Shown: positions 40,801-52,612 of the stretch, in pieces | Numbering within the stretch: the stretch's first letter is position 1 | Layout: every line of letters starts with the position of its first letter | Assembly: GCA_015143295.1 (NCBI GenBank) | Contig: CM026557.1 | Coordinates: forward strand, 34,791,965-34,855,964 | Length of the DNA: 64,000 nucleotides | Direction of reading: 5' to 3' | Source: Tetracentron sinense | Taxonomy: Eukaryota > Streptophyta > Magnoliopsida > Trochodendrales > Trochodendraceae | Program-made: the position numbers and the translations under genes | The notes under the pieces: model-generated | Told to the model about the DNA's origin: nothing | Seen by the model: only the letters and a program-made list of their open reading frames with translations | Databases searched by the model: none

Positions 40801-42211
40801 ATGTAAGTGGGTCTACACCATTAAATATAAAGCCGATGGAACCATCGAAAGATTCAAAGCCAGACTAGTTGCCAAAGGGTACACACAAATGTACGGAATT
40901 GACTATGAAGAGACGTTCGCACCAGTGGCCAAAATTAACACAATTCGTATTTTGTTATCTCTGGCTGTGAATCTTGATTGGCCATTATACCAGTTTGATG
41001 TGAAGAATGCATTCCTACATGGAGATCTCAAAGAAGAAGTATATATGGAGATGCCTCCTGGATGTAATATGCAGACTAAAAAAACCAAACAGGTGTGTAG
41101 GCTAAAGAAGTCCCTGTATGGCTTGAAGCAATCCCCTAGAGCGTGGTTCAGAAGGTTCACGAATACTATGAAGGCATTTGGATACAGACAAAGTAACTCG
41201 GATCACACTCTCTTCTTAAAGCACAATCAAGAAAAGATCACTACTCTTATTATGTACGTTGATGATATGGTAGTGACTGGGAATGATCCGGAAGAGAAGA
41301 AAGCATTACAGGATCACCTTGCCTGTAAGTTCGATATGAAGGATCTTGGTCCATTGAAGTATTTTCTAGGAATTGAAATTTCAAGGTCAAAGAAAGGTAT
41401 ATTTCTTTCCCAAAGAAAATATGCCTTAGATTTGTTGAAGGAAACTGGTATGACAGCTTGTAGCCCGATTAACACTCCTATGGAAGAAAATCTGAAACTG
41501 GGTTTCCATCCGAATCAAATTCCTGCTAAAAAGGAACGTTACCAAAGATTAGTAGGAAGATTGATGTATCTCACACATACTAGACCCGATTTGGCCTATG
41601 TGTTAAGTGTCGTTAGTCAATTCATGCACTCCCCTAGTGAGGAACATATGAATGTTGTAATTCGTATATCGCGCTACTTGAAGTCATCTCTTGGAAAGGG
41701 AATTATGTTTACAAAATGAGGTAATTTGAATATTGAAGGTTACACTGATGCTGATTGGGCTGGGTCAATAGATGATAGACGTTCTACGTCTGGGTATTTC
41801 ACATTTGTAGGAGGAAATTTAGTTACTTGGCGAAGTAAAAAACAAGAAGTAGTAGCTAGATCCAGTGCTGAAGCTGAATACAGGGGAATGGCTAAGGGAG
41901 TATGCGAATTACTGTGGATCAGAAATGTAATGCAAGATTTACGAATTAAACCGACCGATCCAATGAGATTATATTGTGATAATAAGGCAGCATGCGATAT
42001 TGCCCATAATCCAATTCAACATGATCGGACTAAACATGTTGAGGTGGATAGGCACTTTATTAAGGAGAAGTTGGAAGCAAAGCTTATTGAAATTCCTCAT
42101 GTTCGATCAGAAGATCAGCTTGCAGACATACTCACTAAGGCAGTGTCAAGTCAAGCATTTCATAGCCATCTCGACAAGTTTGGCATGAGCGACATCTATG
42201 CACCAACTTGA
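37845..42211 (+). pseudogene. Ale-like copia gag-pol polyprotein, disabled
   Basis: From ATG 37845: gag (FNAGIILTESNYDVWSQ, MSPEILKRYL), zinc knuckle CTHCGEKGHTKSRC followed by GYPEWWD, protease WIIDSGATDHVT (about 38936-38971). After a frameshift between about 39164 and 39265: GAG-pre-integrase (LWHRLLGYAS), integrase (HSDVWGPAK, RTDNGGEF), reverse transcriptase (KWVYTIKYKADGTIERFKAR; YVDDMVVTG near 41255) and RNase H (YTDADWAGS, DNKAACDIAHNP). In-frame stops occur at 39800-39802 and 41717-41719. The integrase catalytic Glu (NGVAE in the family) reads Lys (NGVAK, about 39830). So one frameshift, two stops and a lost catalytic residue. Confidence 0.93.
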
Positions 42212-42218
42212 GGGGGAG

Positions 42219-42422
42219 TGTTAAACAAGCTATTATTAGCTGGATACTAATTCCGTAATTAGTAACTCTGTGATTAGAAGTTTCCTATACTGTAATTAGT
42301 AGTTTCCTCATTGTAATTAGTTTCCTGTAAATGTGGTTTGCCCTACACTCTTGTATTCTTATAAATATACCTTTCATAGAGAAGAATATATTATCAAGGG
42401 ATTAGAACCCTAAATTTTAACT
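42219..42422 (+). repeat. Ale-like 3' LTR
   Basis: Same length as the 5' LTR; noticed differences are CAGGC/CAAGC, TTCTG/TTCCG, CCTATAA/CCTGTAA and CTCTCAT/CTTTCAT. Confidence 0.9.
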
Positions 42423-42427
42423 TAATA

Positions 42428-43750
42428 TAGAGACTTTTTGTGTATACAACCTTCCTTCAGATATGGCTATGGGAACCCTTTCCCAATTATGCACCTTCCC
42501 CAATGCAGTTTAAGCTTTTAAAACATAGTACTTTGAAACCAAGGGTGCGGCGATGGTCCTCTGTCACAAAAAAGAATGGTGTTACACTTTCAGAATACAT
42601 CGACAAGGAGTCATCCTCTGTCTTCAGACCATACGTGAGGTCTATCAAAGGTATTGAGAAGATTTATTTCCATTCACAGTTACCATTAGAAGTTGTAGGC
42701 ATGAAACCTGAGGATAGAGAAAATATTTCTCTGAAGAAATTCAACTGTTTCACTTTTATGACGAAAACCAATTTAGTAGGAGTCTACAGCCTTGACTACA
42801 GCAGAGCAAAAAACTTTATGCCTGTTACCTACAATCCACACAGATGCACCAGGCAGTTTGGTTTAGATCAGGGGGTTCCCGAGCCGGCTGCAGAGTTAGT
42901 TTCAACCAAGAAGATTATGAAAGCTTTCATATTAGAATCATTGGTTAGGGAGTTAAGGCCAGACATTACGAGCTTTCACCTGGTATGTGAATAGAGACTT
43001 GGCCACTGTACTGAAAATTATAAATTTTTTTAGAAGGCTAACATCACAACCTTCATGTCCTTCATTTAAGCTTCTGTAAATGATTTGTCAACCGATATCT
43101 TTGAAAATGGATGAAGAGAAATGATTGAAATAGCTTTCGGGGACAAGTAGGAAGCCGAAAGCTGAAAAGGAAGCCTCTCCATCACCTGTTCTTGAGGAAA
43201 AACTTCCTAAAAACTCTTCCTTTAAAGAAAAATATGATTACCATGACTTAGACAAAGATGTTTTCTGAACCTTCAACTAGAACAAGATCAAAAGGTCCAA
43301 TTGTAAGTACATTTTACATGCTTTACTTTTACTCAACGTATTATACACATTTTATTTAATCTTTATAATCCTTTAATTTTATAGACTTATGTAGGCTTCT
43401 ACTTCCCCTCCTTCTGCGAAAAGCAAAGGTCCTGATAAAGAAGAGGAGGAGGAAGATCAGATCCCACTGATTATCAAGAAGAGGTCTTTGCAACAAAAGC
43501 TTAATTTTTCTCAGCACCCTGCAAAAGCTTGACAATCATCTTCTTTAGAAAATATTGAAAGTCATACCATCAGGAAAAGGCTCCCAGAAAAGCAACTGTC
43601 AAAATCTCCTCTTTCTGACAAAGTCCATTAGAAGACAGCTAATACTTCAACTATTCTGGGTACTTTGAAAAAGTATAAGACAAGGGTGCAAGGGACAAGA
43701 TCTTCCAGTAGATAACCTCTATCTCGGAAGAAGCGTAGGATCTAACAACC
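42428..43750 (+). pseudogene. Element B PMD gene, 3' part, beyond the copia insertion
   Basis: ORF 42440-42994 has TFLQIWLWEPFPNYAPSPMQ, then MPVTYNPHRCTRQFGLDQGV, the C-terminal part of the plant mobile domain ('QxWLWEHF', 'RQFGxDQGVP'). After 42994 further disrupted pieces are basic and Ser/Lys-rich (EEEEEDQIPLIIKKRSLQQK, SSSR...SRKKRRI near 43730), which could be a nuclear tail. The copia element 37183-42422 splits the gene. Confidence 0.75.
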
Positions 43751-43869
43751 TTTTGATCAACCTCCATAGACGCTATTTCTTTTGGATTATGACTTACCAT
43801 TCCAACCACATCCTTACCATTATGACTTGGTAGAGGATTCTTATGCACAGACTTCTCAGGATCAGTAGA

Positions 43870-46716
43870 AATTTTTAAGTGCCTACCAGCAATCTTTTTG
43901 TGAAAAATACGCCATAGGGTGAAGCAATCTTAGGTTTCATGACGTACAACTCTGTGATACAAACAATACTTTTCGTTTTACTTTTTGCTTTATGAAGGCG
44001 GGTGCAGCAGTGGAGGTAGATACATGACGCCATCACTTATCCATTTATCAAGGACATAAATCACTTCCGTCATGCTGCAAGGGAAAGGTGGTCAAATATC
44101 TTATGGCTTAAATTTGAATCTTTTGTCTGACCGAGGAGGGTATTGCCTTGACGTCGGTTGTCCTCCTCAAGCTTCTACTGCCATTGCAGAATTTTTTCTA
44201 TCATGACGATTGGGCTTATCATCATACCTAAACTGAAGGGCTCTTGAAGTATTAGTACGTGAAACGACAGTGTTAAGGCGTTGGACTACATTATATAGCT
44301 TCGTAAAAGTACCAATAGCGGCTACCTTCTAGTAAGCCCTATATTCTCTTCTAGTACCATCCACACATAGGTGAAAAAGCCTTTGTTGCCCAAGGAGTCG
44401 ACCCTAGAGGAGGGGGGTGAATAGAGTCTATGGCAAATTTAAAGTTCTACTTTGAATTCTTTGTGCGAAATTTAATTTATCAAAGAGTTAGCAACTAACA
44501 ATATTAAATAATACAAATTAGAAATTAAATGCAAGAGTTAGAGAAGACAAACACAATGATCTTGTTAATGAGGTTCGGCATTCCCACCTACATCCCTGCC
44601 TCAAGTTACCCGCAAGAGAATTCACCACGATTTGATTATCGTACAGACTTCTTCCGGATGAAGCCCAAACCTTTTACAATCTGTCTTCTAGGTCAAGAAC
44701 AAAAATTGTAAGGGAACAATCCTCCCTAGACTTAGTCCACTTTCCAGGTAGTGACTGACCAGACCTTCTAAAGCTCCCCGCTTCAAGGACAAGAATCCAC
44801 TGATTCTTGATTTTCACATACACTTCTAGGAGTGATGGTTACAATCTGATTTTTCTTCTAATACAAGCTAATAGATCACTTTCAAGCTCTCTAAGAGTCT
44901 CTCAAAGAATGGGATTGAATAACTCAATAATGACTCTTTTTGGATTTCTAGGTTAAACTCTATGGATTTTGAAATCTAAGCTTTGGAGTGATTAATTGAA
45001 TGATTGAAAGTATTGGAGTTCTTGTTTTAGTTCATAAATCATTCAATTTTATAGCCCAAGAAGTTTTATGGCCATTGGAGTTGTATTGAATGCAAAAATA
45101 GTTGTTATAGAGAAAAAATCGATAGTAAAATTGTTGGCCTATCTGATTGATTGGATGACTCTATATAATTGAGTGGATAAAGCATTTTTTGCTCAAAATC
45201 CTGAAATTCATTTTTCTTAACCTTAATGATGAGAATGATTACCTTGGTCAATCTTTTATCCTTTTCATGATTTTTATCAATCTTTATGATGTCTTAAGGC
45301 CTTATAATGATATTCAATTGAGTTTTAAGGCACCTATGATCAATCTAAGTATTGAGCATTCAACCGACTAAATTTTGAGGACTTCTTACAAAAGTCCTAA
45401 ACCACTCTCAAACTAACATATAAAACCTATTTAAAACCTTGGAGAGTCTTCAATCTTGATCTTCACTTGATTTCATCTTTATTAGCTTCATGATCTTCCT
45501 TCTTGTTTCTTCATCTTTATGACTTGAGCTTGGATATAATCTTCAAATATCTTCATTATGATCCAAACTTGATCCAATGGCATGCTTTTGACTTTATGAT
45601 GAATCTTCTTCATAGATGTAGTCATTTTCGTACTTTTTCACTGAATGACTTTGCTAATGCTCTTTGTACACTTTTTTCATATAAACTCAATAGAGCATTA
45701 GTAACACTAATGTCATTCTATTATTATGTTATCATCAAAATCACTAAAGAGACCTATGGTGGACACCTATAAGCTAACAACTTTTCCTCAGTGGCAGGCT
45801 CATGAAAGTTGAGAACCAAATGCTGAAAATAGCAAACATATTCGGTCAAGTCTTCACTACTCTTTTGCCTCTCCTTTGAAAGAGTGTTCAAAGTGATACA
45901 CTCCTCCATATGAAAGAATTTCTTCGAAAAAACGCTAACCGTTTCCTCCCAAGAATGAATTGTATCAGCCGGTAGTGTGGTGTACCAGGAGAAAGCTCTA
46001 TCCGTGAGAGACTTTGAATATTCTTGAAGGTGTAGGTTTGCACTTCCGTCATACCATCCCTATATATCAACAAAGCGCATGACGTGCTCCCTAGCATTTC
46101 CTGACTCCCATTACAGAGCGTAAACTAAGGAGAAAATATCCAGGTGGATACTCCATCCAAAGGAGTTCTGGTGAAAATGATGGTTTGACATCAAAAGCGC
46201 CTAAAATCCCTAATGCCTAGCCAGCTCCTTCTCAAACATGGCTGAAAAATCCTGTGTCGTGATGAAGGTGGTCATCTTGCCATTATCATGCTCTCTAAAC
46301 TCCTGATAATCACAGCTGGGAGATGGAGTAAGATCTTGTGCATGACTATTATGCTAAGGACTTTTGTTCATAGGATAATTCCTTTCAAGATTCCGGAGTG
46401 GTGAACGAGTTCGATCCGGATGATCTAGACGATCTAGACCTAGTATTCGAGTGTTTTGATCCTTCCTAAAGATCATTTCCAAATACTTCTCTAAGGCTAA
46501 AATTTGAGCAATCATCTTGTCGCGGATCTCCTGGATCTGGTTTTGGAGTTGATTTTACATATGGATCTGCATTTGCGCCTGAGATGCCTGAATTTGTGCG
46601 ATGATTAGTCCAAGAACCAAATTCAAGTTTGGCATTTTAGGTCTGGAGGTATTGGATCCCTCCTAAATTTCTTCTTGAGCAGCAAAACTTGAAGGATTGG
46701 CCCACTTCCTCACCAT
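43870..46716 (-). pseudogene. Element B gag, split by a solo LTR
   Basis: Minus strand from ATG 46716 (MVRKWANPSSFAAQEE). An N-terminal coiled region (QNQIQEIRDKMIAQILALEK) and a gag core (EYSKSLTDRAFSWYTTLPAD, IHSWEETVSVFSKKFFHME, LSKERQKSSEDLTEYV) are followed after the insertion at 44384-45779 by RLFHLCVDGTRREYRAY. Last comes a zinc-finger-like end (KYCLYHRVVRHET, stop, DCFTLWRIFHKK). Several stops and frameshifts. The gag resembles that of Tat-lineage elements, and the primer site agrees with this. No protease or reverse transcriptase follows. Confidence 0.75.
44384..45779 (-). repeat. Second SIRE/Maximus-type solo LTR, in element B gag
   Basis: Reverse complement starts TGTTAGCTTATAGGTGTCC and ends CACCCCCCTCCTCTAGGGTCG...CAACA. 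CTTTG-like bases flank both sides (weak 5-bp duplication). Gag reading resumes on each side (EPATEEK, then QRLFHLC), which supports a clean insertion. ORFs inside it lack homology. Confidence 0.7.
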
Positions 46717-46744
46717 CTTTCTCTTAGGATTGATGCAATTGTTA

Positions 46745-46764
46745 GGTCCCCAGTAGAGTCGCTA
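46745..46764 (-). other. Element B primer binding site
   Basis: The minus strand reads TTAGCGACTCTACTGGGGAC just after the LTR end, a two-mismatch relative of Tat-A's TGGCGACTCTGCTGGGGAC. Confidence 0.7.
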
Positions 46765-46766
46765 AT

Positions 46767-48420
46767 TGTTGGATATGAGGATTCAGAAGCTTTGTTGAGT
46801 AGTATCACCGGATCTTCATCTGCAACTAAAGATTTTCTTAGTCAAATCATTGTACCTTCATCTGCAATCTATTCCTCTATGTATGTCTAGGTTATTCCAC
46901 AAACCTGAAGGACTTTCACAGCTTCACTTATCCTCCTTAGGATTCCTAAAAGAGTGATTACAAAAGAACAAGAAGAAGAAATCATGGAAGTGATCGAAGG
47001 GAGAGAAGAGGGAACAATGAAGAATATTCAATGAACTGGCAGCCTTCTCTCAAAAACACTCAAAAATCCCTAGAACAATTCAGATTTGAAGATCCTTTAA
47101 CTTTCTAGAATTATTCTCTTTCCAAAAAGTCCTTTTTTAAAATCATTCGTGTCTTTTTCTATTTATAGAGAAAAGTCTCTGTTTAACCAATGATCTTGTA
47201 TCAAAATATCTTATCACATCAAAATATCTTTGATGTGACATCTAACAAATGATGACATATGTCAACTATATTCCATTAAATGGAGCTTACATATTCTGTT
47301 TAAAATGGATGTATTCCGTTACAGGGAGACTATCTGTTAAATGAAGTGTATTTTGTTGAGAAAGAGTTGTCAGCTCATCACATAATCATAACCACCATAT
47401 GGTTACAATCTAATCCTTTGGACTGTTATTACATAAAACAATTCTGGATATATTTTTCAAAGGTCAAAGAGTAAACTTTCTCAGAAAGGATTTTATCTAT
47501 TTGAACAACTTCTCTCCAAGCCCTTCAAACCACATCTCATAATCCTTCCCCAGATATATACATAAATAAATCAACGTAATCACAAAGGCAGGTCATATGC
47601 CTTTATGAAACCTTATCCAAAAGAGATCATAAGTACTGGACGAGGGCACTACTCTCAGGGTGGATGTGATATCCACCATCAGGCCTCAATCATTTGGTAA
47701 AAGAGAATGAGACTATGGAGACCACACTTCTCCAATAGCCCACAAGGAAATGGGGCAAAATACATCCCAAATTCCCTCCTGACTGTAAGCCCAGGAGTAA
47801 TCCATATTGCTGGAATATGAGATGGGGGAAGCATGCACGCCAATTCCCATGGGGAACAGTGACTCACATCAATCCCCCTGACAAGGCAATAGGGTACATG
47901 GTGATTTGAGTCCATCGAATCCCTATGGAAATGAGGCTAAACTGGTAACCTACTTTTCGTCTCAATGGAGTATAACTCCTACGAGCTTCTTGATTAGCAT
48001 AAGCTTGTCACACCATTGATTCAAGACATGCCTTGAAGAATAAAACATTGTAATGGCGTTAGAAAGATTCAGTAATCTGATTCTATTGAAATCTTACCAG
48101 GGACTAATTTTGTCTTGATGGAGTATGTCTCCTTTGAGCTTTCTACCAAAATTGAAAGATTATTATATTATCTTATCAAAATATGTTCCTTTGATCATAT
48201 CATCTATGGGATACTCGAACTATTTCAAACCACAGAGGTGTAGTGAGTGAATCAATATGCTCTGAGTTCGGATCTTATTCTCAAATGTGGCATACTTTAT
48301 GATTATTCGAAGCTTCTAAATCATCATAATTATCATCCACGTGGCCTCTGACTAACTCAAATTCCGATCTAACTAGGAAACGTATGCCACGTGTCAACTC
48401 ATCATTTTCTATGATCAACA
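46767..48420 (-). repeat. Element B 5' LTR
   Basis: TGTTGGATATGAGG...ATGATCAACA, 1654 bp, uninterrupted partner of 32712-35597. On the minus strand a TATA-like CTCTATAAATAG lies near 47158-47170. Confidence 0.8.
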
Positions 48421-50142
48421 AATTCTTAGTTGTGTTTTCATCCAATTTTCTATTATTTTCTCTATTTTCAATTATTTTCTCGGCAACCAAACATAGGGTT
48501 AGTGCCTCTATAGAAAGAGAGTAAATTTGAGAAAATTGGTTTCATGATGTTTATTCTAAAGATATTTGTAAACCCAAAATTTTAATATGAGGCTTAAATC
48601 AAGTATTTGTAGAAGAACCCAAAGCTTTGAACGGGCCAATTGGTTTGATCCAAATAGATAAAAACTGAGTTATATTCTTTTTCTCCTCATCTATATCTAT
48701 ACTACTTCTACATAGCAGTTGGTGTCCACGTGGATACCTTCAAATTGTCTAATTTCAACTCCAAATTGTTGCCACGTGGTTGTCTTGCAATAATTGTTAT
48801 TTACTTTTGTGGGTCCCACATGGTTTGGCTTTTCCAATAACCTACCTAACGTTGCTCTCCTTCCCTATCAACAACCTCTCTACGCCACTTCTTCTTCTTC
48901 TTCAAATCGTTTCCCTTCTCATCCCACCCGGTTTGGCTCCCCCCTTGTTAACCCCTCTCTGTGCCCCTTCTTCTTCTTCTTCTTCTTCTTTCGCTTCATT
49001 AATGGAAAAACATTTAGATACATCTCCCCTTCTTCTCTCTGCTCCATCCATAGCATGTCTCCCCCACTTCTCTTCTCTTATAAAATCTATAGAAGTCCCG
49101 CCATATCTGTAGAAGTCCTCCATCAATGGAAAGTAAACCCTCCTCTGTTATCTTTCTCTGCCTCGGCAATATCTGAAGAAGTCCCGCCACTGAGGGCGTC
49201 TTCAAAGACATCGTCAAGAAGTGGGGCCATCGAATCCAAGTTCAATATTGACTCTATCGGCACAATCGACTACCATGAGGTGCTCTTTTTCATCTCCTAC
49301 ATCCCTTTATTCTTTGGTGAAAAAATGCTATGGGATTGTTTAAATTGATTGAAGATTGAGAGCTTTTGTTTTCAATTTTAGAGGGAAACCAAGCAGATCC
49401 ATGGCTGAAGGCCACCTCCAAAAGGCGTTGGCTTTAGATAACTTCCATCTCGAGTCCGATACGGCCATTTGATTTCAAATATTTCAATCTGATTCTTGCT
49501 ATGGACAAGCAAAACAGAGGTAAGTAAATATCAAGCTCAGATTATGAAGATATGGATCTTTTATTAAATTGTGTTTATTGATCATTTGGCACTGAATTGA
49601 GTTTTTAAATGATTATGATTGGAACCTACAATAAGATGCAAATTGCTTAGATTGTAATAGGTATTTACCCACTTGCTCTAATTTTATATGGATTTTCTTT
49701 CTTTCTTTTATGTTGTTATTTGTTCTTTATATTATATAAATTCAGGATTAGGATTTGTAATTTTATCTCAGTTATTATTTATCAAACAAATACTTAAGGT
49801 AATGGTTTCTTTTCTTTTTCCTTCGTGGAACCTCTACTTCATTTTAATTGAGTTGTATTTAGGTGTTGCTACTATTGGACGAATTGTGCTTTCTGTTAAA
49901 ACATCATTCAGAGTTATTTGTTGGATTATTGATTGTTGATTCTCTAATGATATTTTAAGTCTCATCTGAATTATGATTTCATGCATCACACAGGGTTTCT
50001 TTCAATTGTTGATTCTCGGACAATATTTTAAGTCTCGTCTCATTTCCATTGAGTGAACATTTCTTTCTTCTTCCTCTTCTCTGGTTTATCTCAGTGGATT
50101 TGCCTTTCCGATGATATTAGGAATTTGATTAGAAGTGCGTTT
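48421..50142. other. Non-coding interval with a Helitron-like 5' start and TTC repeats
   Basis: Near 48694-48720 the sequence A/TCTATACTACTTCTACATAGCAG resembles the 5' end of the Helitron at 62741. I find no matching 3' hairpin plus CTAG before the Tekay element. CTT/TTC runs (48890-48905, 48968-48992) make serine/phenylalanine-rich open frames on the plus strand that look like artefacts. A donor-like AACAGAG/GTAAGTAAATATC near 49519 and the phrase MAEGHLQKALALDNFHLESD (about 49400-49460) might be a captured host exon, unrecognised. Confidence 0.45.
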
Positions 50143-50641
50143 GTAGAGACCCGAATCTTTTCTTGTTTTTATTGCAAGTATTAGGGGTATTATAGTCCTT
50201 GTGATGTTTTAATATTTATTGTATTGTATATCTAATGGGTGTAGTGTGATTAAGGTTTAATCAAACTTCTAGTGCAGGAATGTCATATCACACATTAAAA
50301 TTTAGGAAGCTCTAGTTTTGGCACCGTTTATTGGAATTGAGTGATTCTTAAACCATTAGAAAGGTATTGGAACCCTCTTCGAGGTTCATGTTGAATGTTT
50401 TTCCATATTTTTAGTCTAAGCTAAGTCAAAAGTGGGTTTTCCGATGTTTTGTCTGATAGAATTGCAGATCAGTCAACTTTGGAGAGTTTTTGGTCCATAA
50501 ATAAAGGAAAGTTTAGAAATTCTAAAATGTCAAAATGTTCATTTTCGGAAGATGAATCGAATGCAAGTTGAATCGTCAAAATCCGATGATCGAGTCAAAA
50601 GTTATGGCCAAAACAGTATATTGAGTCAGAAATCTGCAAGC

Positions 50642-50827
50642 ACCGATCGCTCGGTTAGAAGTAGCGATCGATCGGTCCAAAACCGATCGATCGGTATCTA
50701 TCGACTGGTCCAAATTTTTGTATGGGGAAAATTTTCACAGAGTGTGTTTTTGACCGATACCTCAGCCAAAAACACCGATCGATCGGTAGGCAACCGATCG
50801 CTCGATCATAACCTCCGATCGCTCGGT
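50642..50827 (+). promoter_or_regulatory. Palindrome array in Tekay-like U3
   Basis: Motifs start at 50642 (ACCGATCGCTCGGT), 50663, 50682 and 50774 (ACCGATCGATCGGT or close), 50793 and 50814. Between the clusters lie TATCGACTGGTCC and TTTTTGTATGGGG, as in the SIRE-like LTR. The TATA box follows about 65 bases later. The 3' LTR repeats this at about 58120-58305 with a few decayed motifs. Confidence 0.7.
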
Positions 50828-51794
50828 CCTTCGTGTTTTTACAGAATTTTAGTAAGGGCTTTTTGGTCTTTTGGTTCTCAGACCTTGTGGCTATAAATAA
50901 GGATCCTAATTCAGGATATTAGAATACTCTACCTATTTCTAACCTAATTTGGCAAAAAGGGACAGAAACCTAGGGTTTTGAGAGAGGGATTTTCTTAGGG
51001 AAGAAGGAGATAGCTTGGATATTGCAAGGAGAGCTTGGAAAGCTTCCTCAAATCATCTCGGGAGCATTTTGAATCCAAGGGAAGGATTCCTAAGGTCGAT
51101 ATACTATCCTAATCAACTCTATATTAATGTTTTCTGAATGTTAATATGATAGGAAAGATAGAATAGATATTAGATGCATTTTTCTCAAATTTTCTATGAA
51201 GTAAGCTAATTATGGATGGAAATGTGGATGGAAATGTGGATTAGAATGTGGATAGAATGTATGGAGGATGGGAAATGTATGGAGGATGGGATTAACAAGT
51301 GGATGTGATTGATATTTGGATTATATAGATGGATTATGGTTTGATGAATGCTTGAAAATATAAAAGGAAAATGGATTCATACTGTGTGTACTCAAGGTGT
51401 TTGTGACAATGCTTGAGAGGATAAATGCTATTATACTCTTATGAAATGGTGTTAAATGGATTATGAATTGTGTTAAGAATTATGATAAGATATATATATA
51501 TGTGATTGTTTGGTAAGTATATCTAATTACTTGCATAGAAATTGGTACTCGGGGAGGTAAGAACTTAGAGGAAAATCTCTCAGACTGGAAATTCTCTAAC
51601 TATTTGGTATGGGACAGTATAGTGGAGTTTCCATGATGGGAGATCGGAATCTAAGCAATTACCAACTCGAATGTTAATTTCGACACTTAAGCACATATGC
51701 ACGTGTATGTTAAGATAAGAGTCTCACAAGTCACACATGTGGACCACAAGAATGAGCATAGCATACGTATGACATTCTGAATAAGCATAAGCAT

Positions 51795-51935
51795 GGCATG
51801 GCCCGTATCTGCCAAGAACGGCATGTCAACCATTTGATTCTAAAGCATGGTCCGTATCCGCCAAGAACGGCATGCCAACTATATGATTTCTTAGACATGG
51901 TCCGTATCCGCCAAGAACGGCATGTCACATCATTG
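51795..51935 (+). repeat. Tandem repeats of about 50 bp in the 5' LTR
   Basis: Three copies of ATGG(C/T)CCGTATC(T/C)GCCAAGAACGGCATG. The equivalent place in the 3' LTR (about 59273-59455) has four, so copy number differs between the two LTRs. Confidence 0.8.
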
Positions 51936-52612
51936 TATGATCTGAATAAGTGCATAAGCATAAGCATCTCACAAGTACGCGGTCTCATAAGCATAAGCAG
52001 CTCATAAGTGTATTGTCTTCTAAGTCTATGATTCTCACAAGTACACGAGTCAAGGTGATGATATGATGTATTTGTGCACACGTTCTTCCATACTCTGATT
52101 ATGTTATTATGCTACTGGATATGTTTCTAACTAGGTGCAGGTATATTATTATTGTTGGTTGGATTTTATATACACCGAGTACTTTTGTACTCAGTCGGAC
52201 TTTTGTCTTGGCAGGTTTAGAGCAGGAGTACACAGCGGAGCCGTGGGTTGAGGAAGCTTACATCGAGGAAGCAGGTGAAGGTGAGCCTTCCGAGGAAGGA
52301 GCCGGAGTCTTGGATGGCTACACCTCTTAGTTTACGTTTCTTTTGATTGAGAGAGTTTTGTAATAGACTTTTGGAGGATATTGCTCAGTAGACTTTTACA
52401 GTCGTGTATCAGACTTGTTGGCTTATAGTGGGTTGTATATGTTGACTATAGACTTGTGCTTTTTGGTTATAGTTTTTATATCGGAATATTGTTATCCTCA
52501 TTTTTGGAGACTCATGTAGGGAAGCTCTGTATGCATGGATTTCAAGCAGGTTAAGTAATGTGACGATTCCAAAGTCCTATTTTAACCTTGTAGGATTTTG
52601 GGGTCGTTACGG

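Larger units (their letters stand above)
37183..42422 (+). mobile_element. Ale-like Ty1/copia element, complete, 5.2 kb
   Basis: 204-bp LTRs at 37183-37386 and 42219-42422 (TGTTAAAC...TTTTAACT) differ at four positions by eye. Target duplication TAATA lies at 37178-37182 and 42423-42427. The primer site TGGTATCAGAGC (initiator Met tRNA type) begins at 37387, and the polypurine tract GAGGGGGAG ends at 42218. Short LTRs and a single gag-pol frame fit the Ale/Retrofit group (inference). It sits inside the PMD pseudogene of element B. Confidence 0.95.
32712..48420 (-). mobile_element. Element B: old minus-strand Tat-like element with gag and antisense PMD, no pol
   Basis: Outer LTRs at 32712-35597 (interrupted) and 46767-48420 share the same sequence with many differences, roughly a tenth of positions by eye. 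Target duplication AATTC lies at 32707-32711 and 48421-48425. On the minus strand the 5' LTR is at the right; it ends CATATCCAACA and is followed by primer site AGCGACTCTACTGGGGAC. Then come gag (46716 to about 43870), a PMD gene in the opposite direction and a purine tract (GCGGGGGCTAAA) before the 3' LTR. No reverse transcriptase or integrase is visible in it, so it looks non-autonomous. Three later insertions interrupt it. Confidence 0.8.
50143..52611 (+). repeat. Tekay-like 5' LTR
   Basis: Begins TGTAGAGACCCGAATC and ends GGGGTCGTTACG. It carries the palindrome array (50642-50827), a TATA box GGCTATAAATAAGG (50889-50902), a GGATGGAAATGTGGAT block (51213-51300), a repeat cluster (51795-51930) and the hairpin GAGTACTTTTGTACTC (52178-52193). 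Confidence 0.95.

Noticed and set aside
43651..43848. Minus-strand 65-codon ORF
   Set aside because: May be the last part of element B gag or a shadow of the PMD tail on the plus strand; too decayed to decide.
48794..49348. 184-codon plus-strand ORF
   Set aside because: Its length comes from CTT/TTC runs; serine/phenylalanine-rich with no recognisable domain.
52109..52330. 73-codon ORF in the Tekay LTR, repeated with a deletion at 59635-59829
   Set aside because: The acidic end changes by an in-frame deletion between LTRs, but there is no domain and it lies across the hairpin and likely RNA end; kept as LTR sequence.
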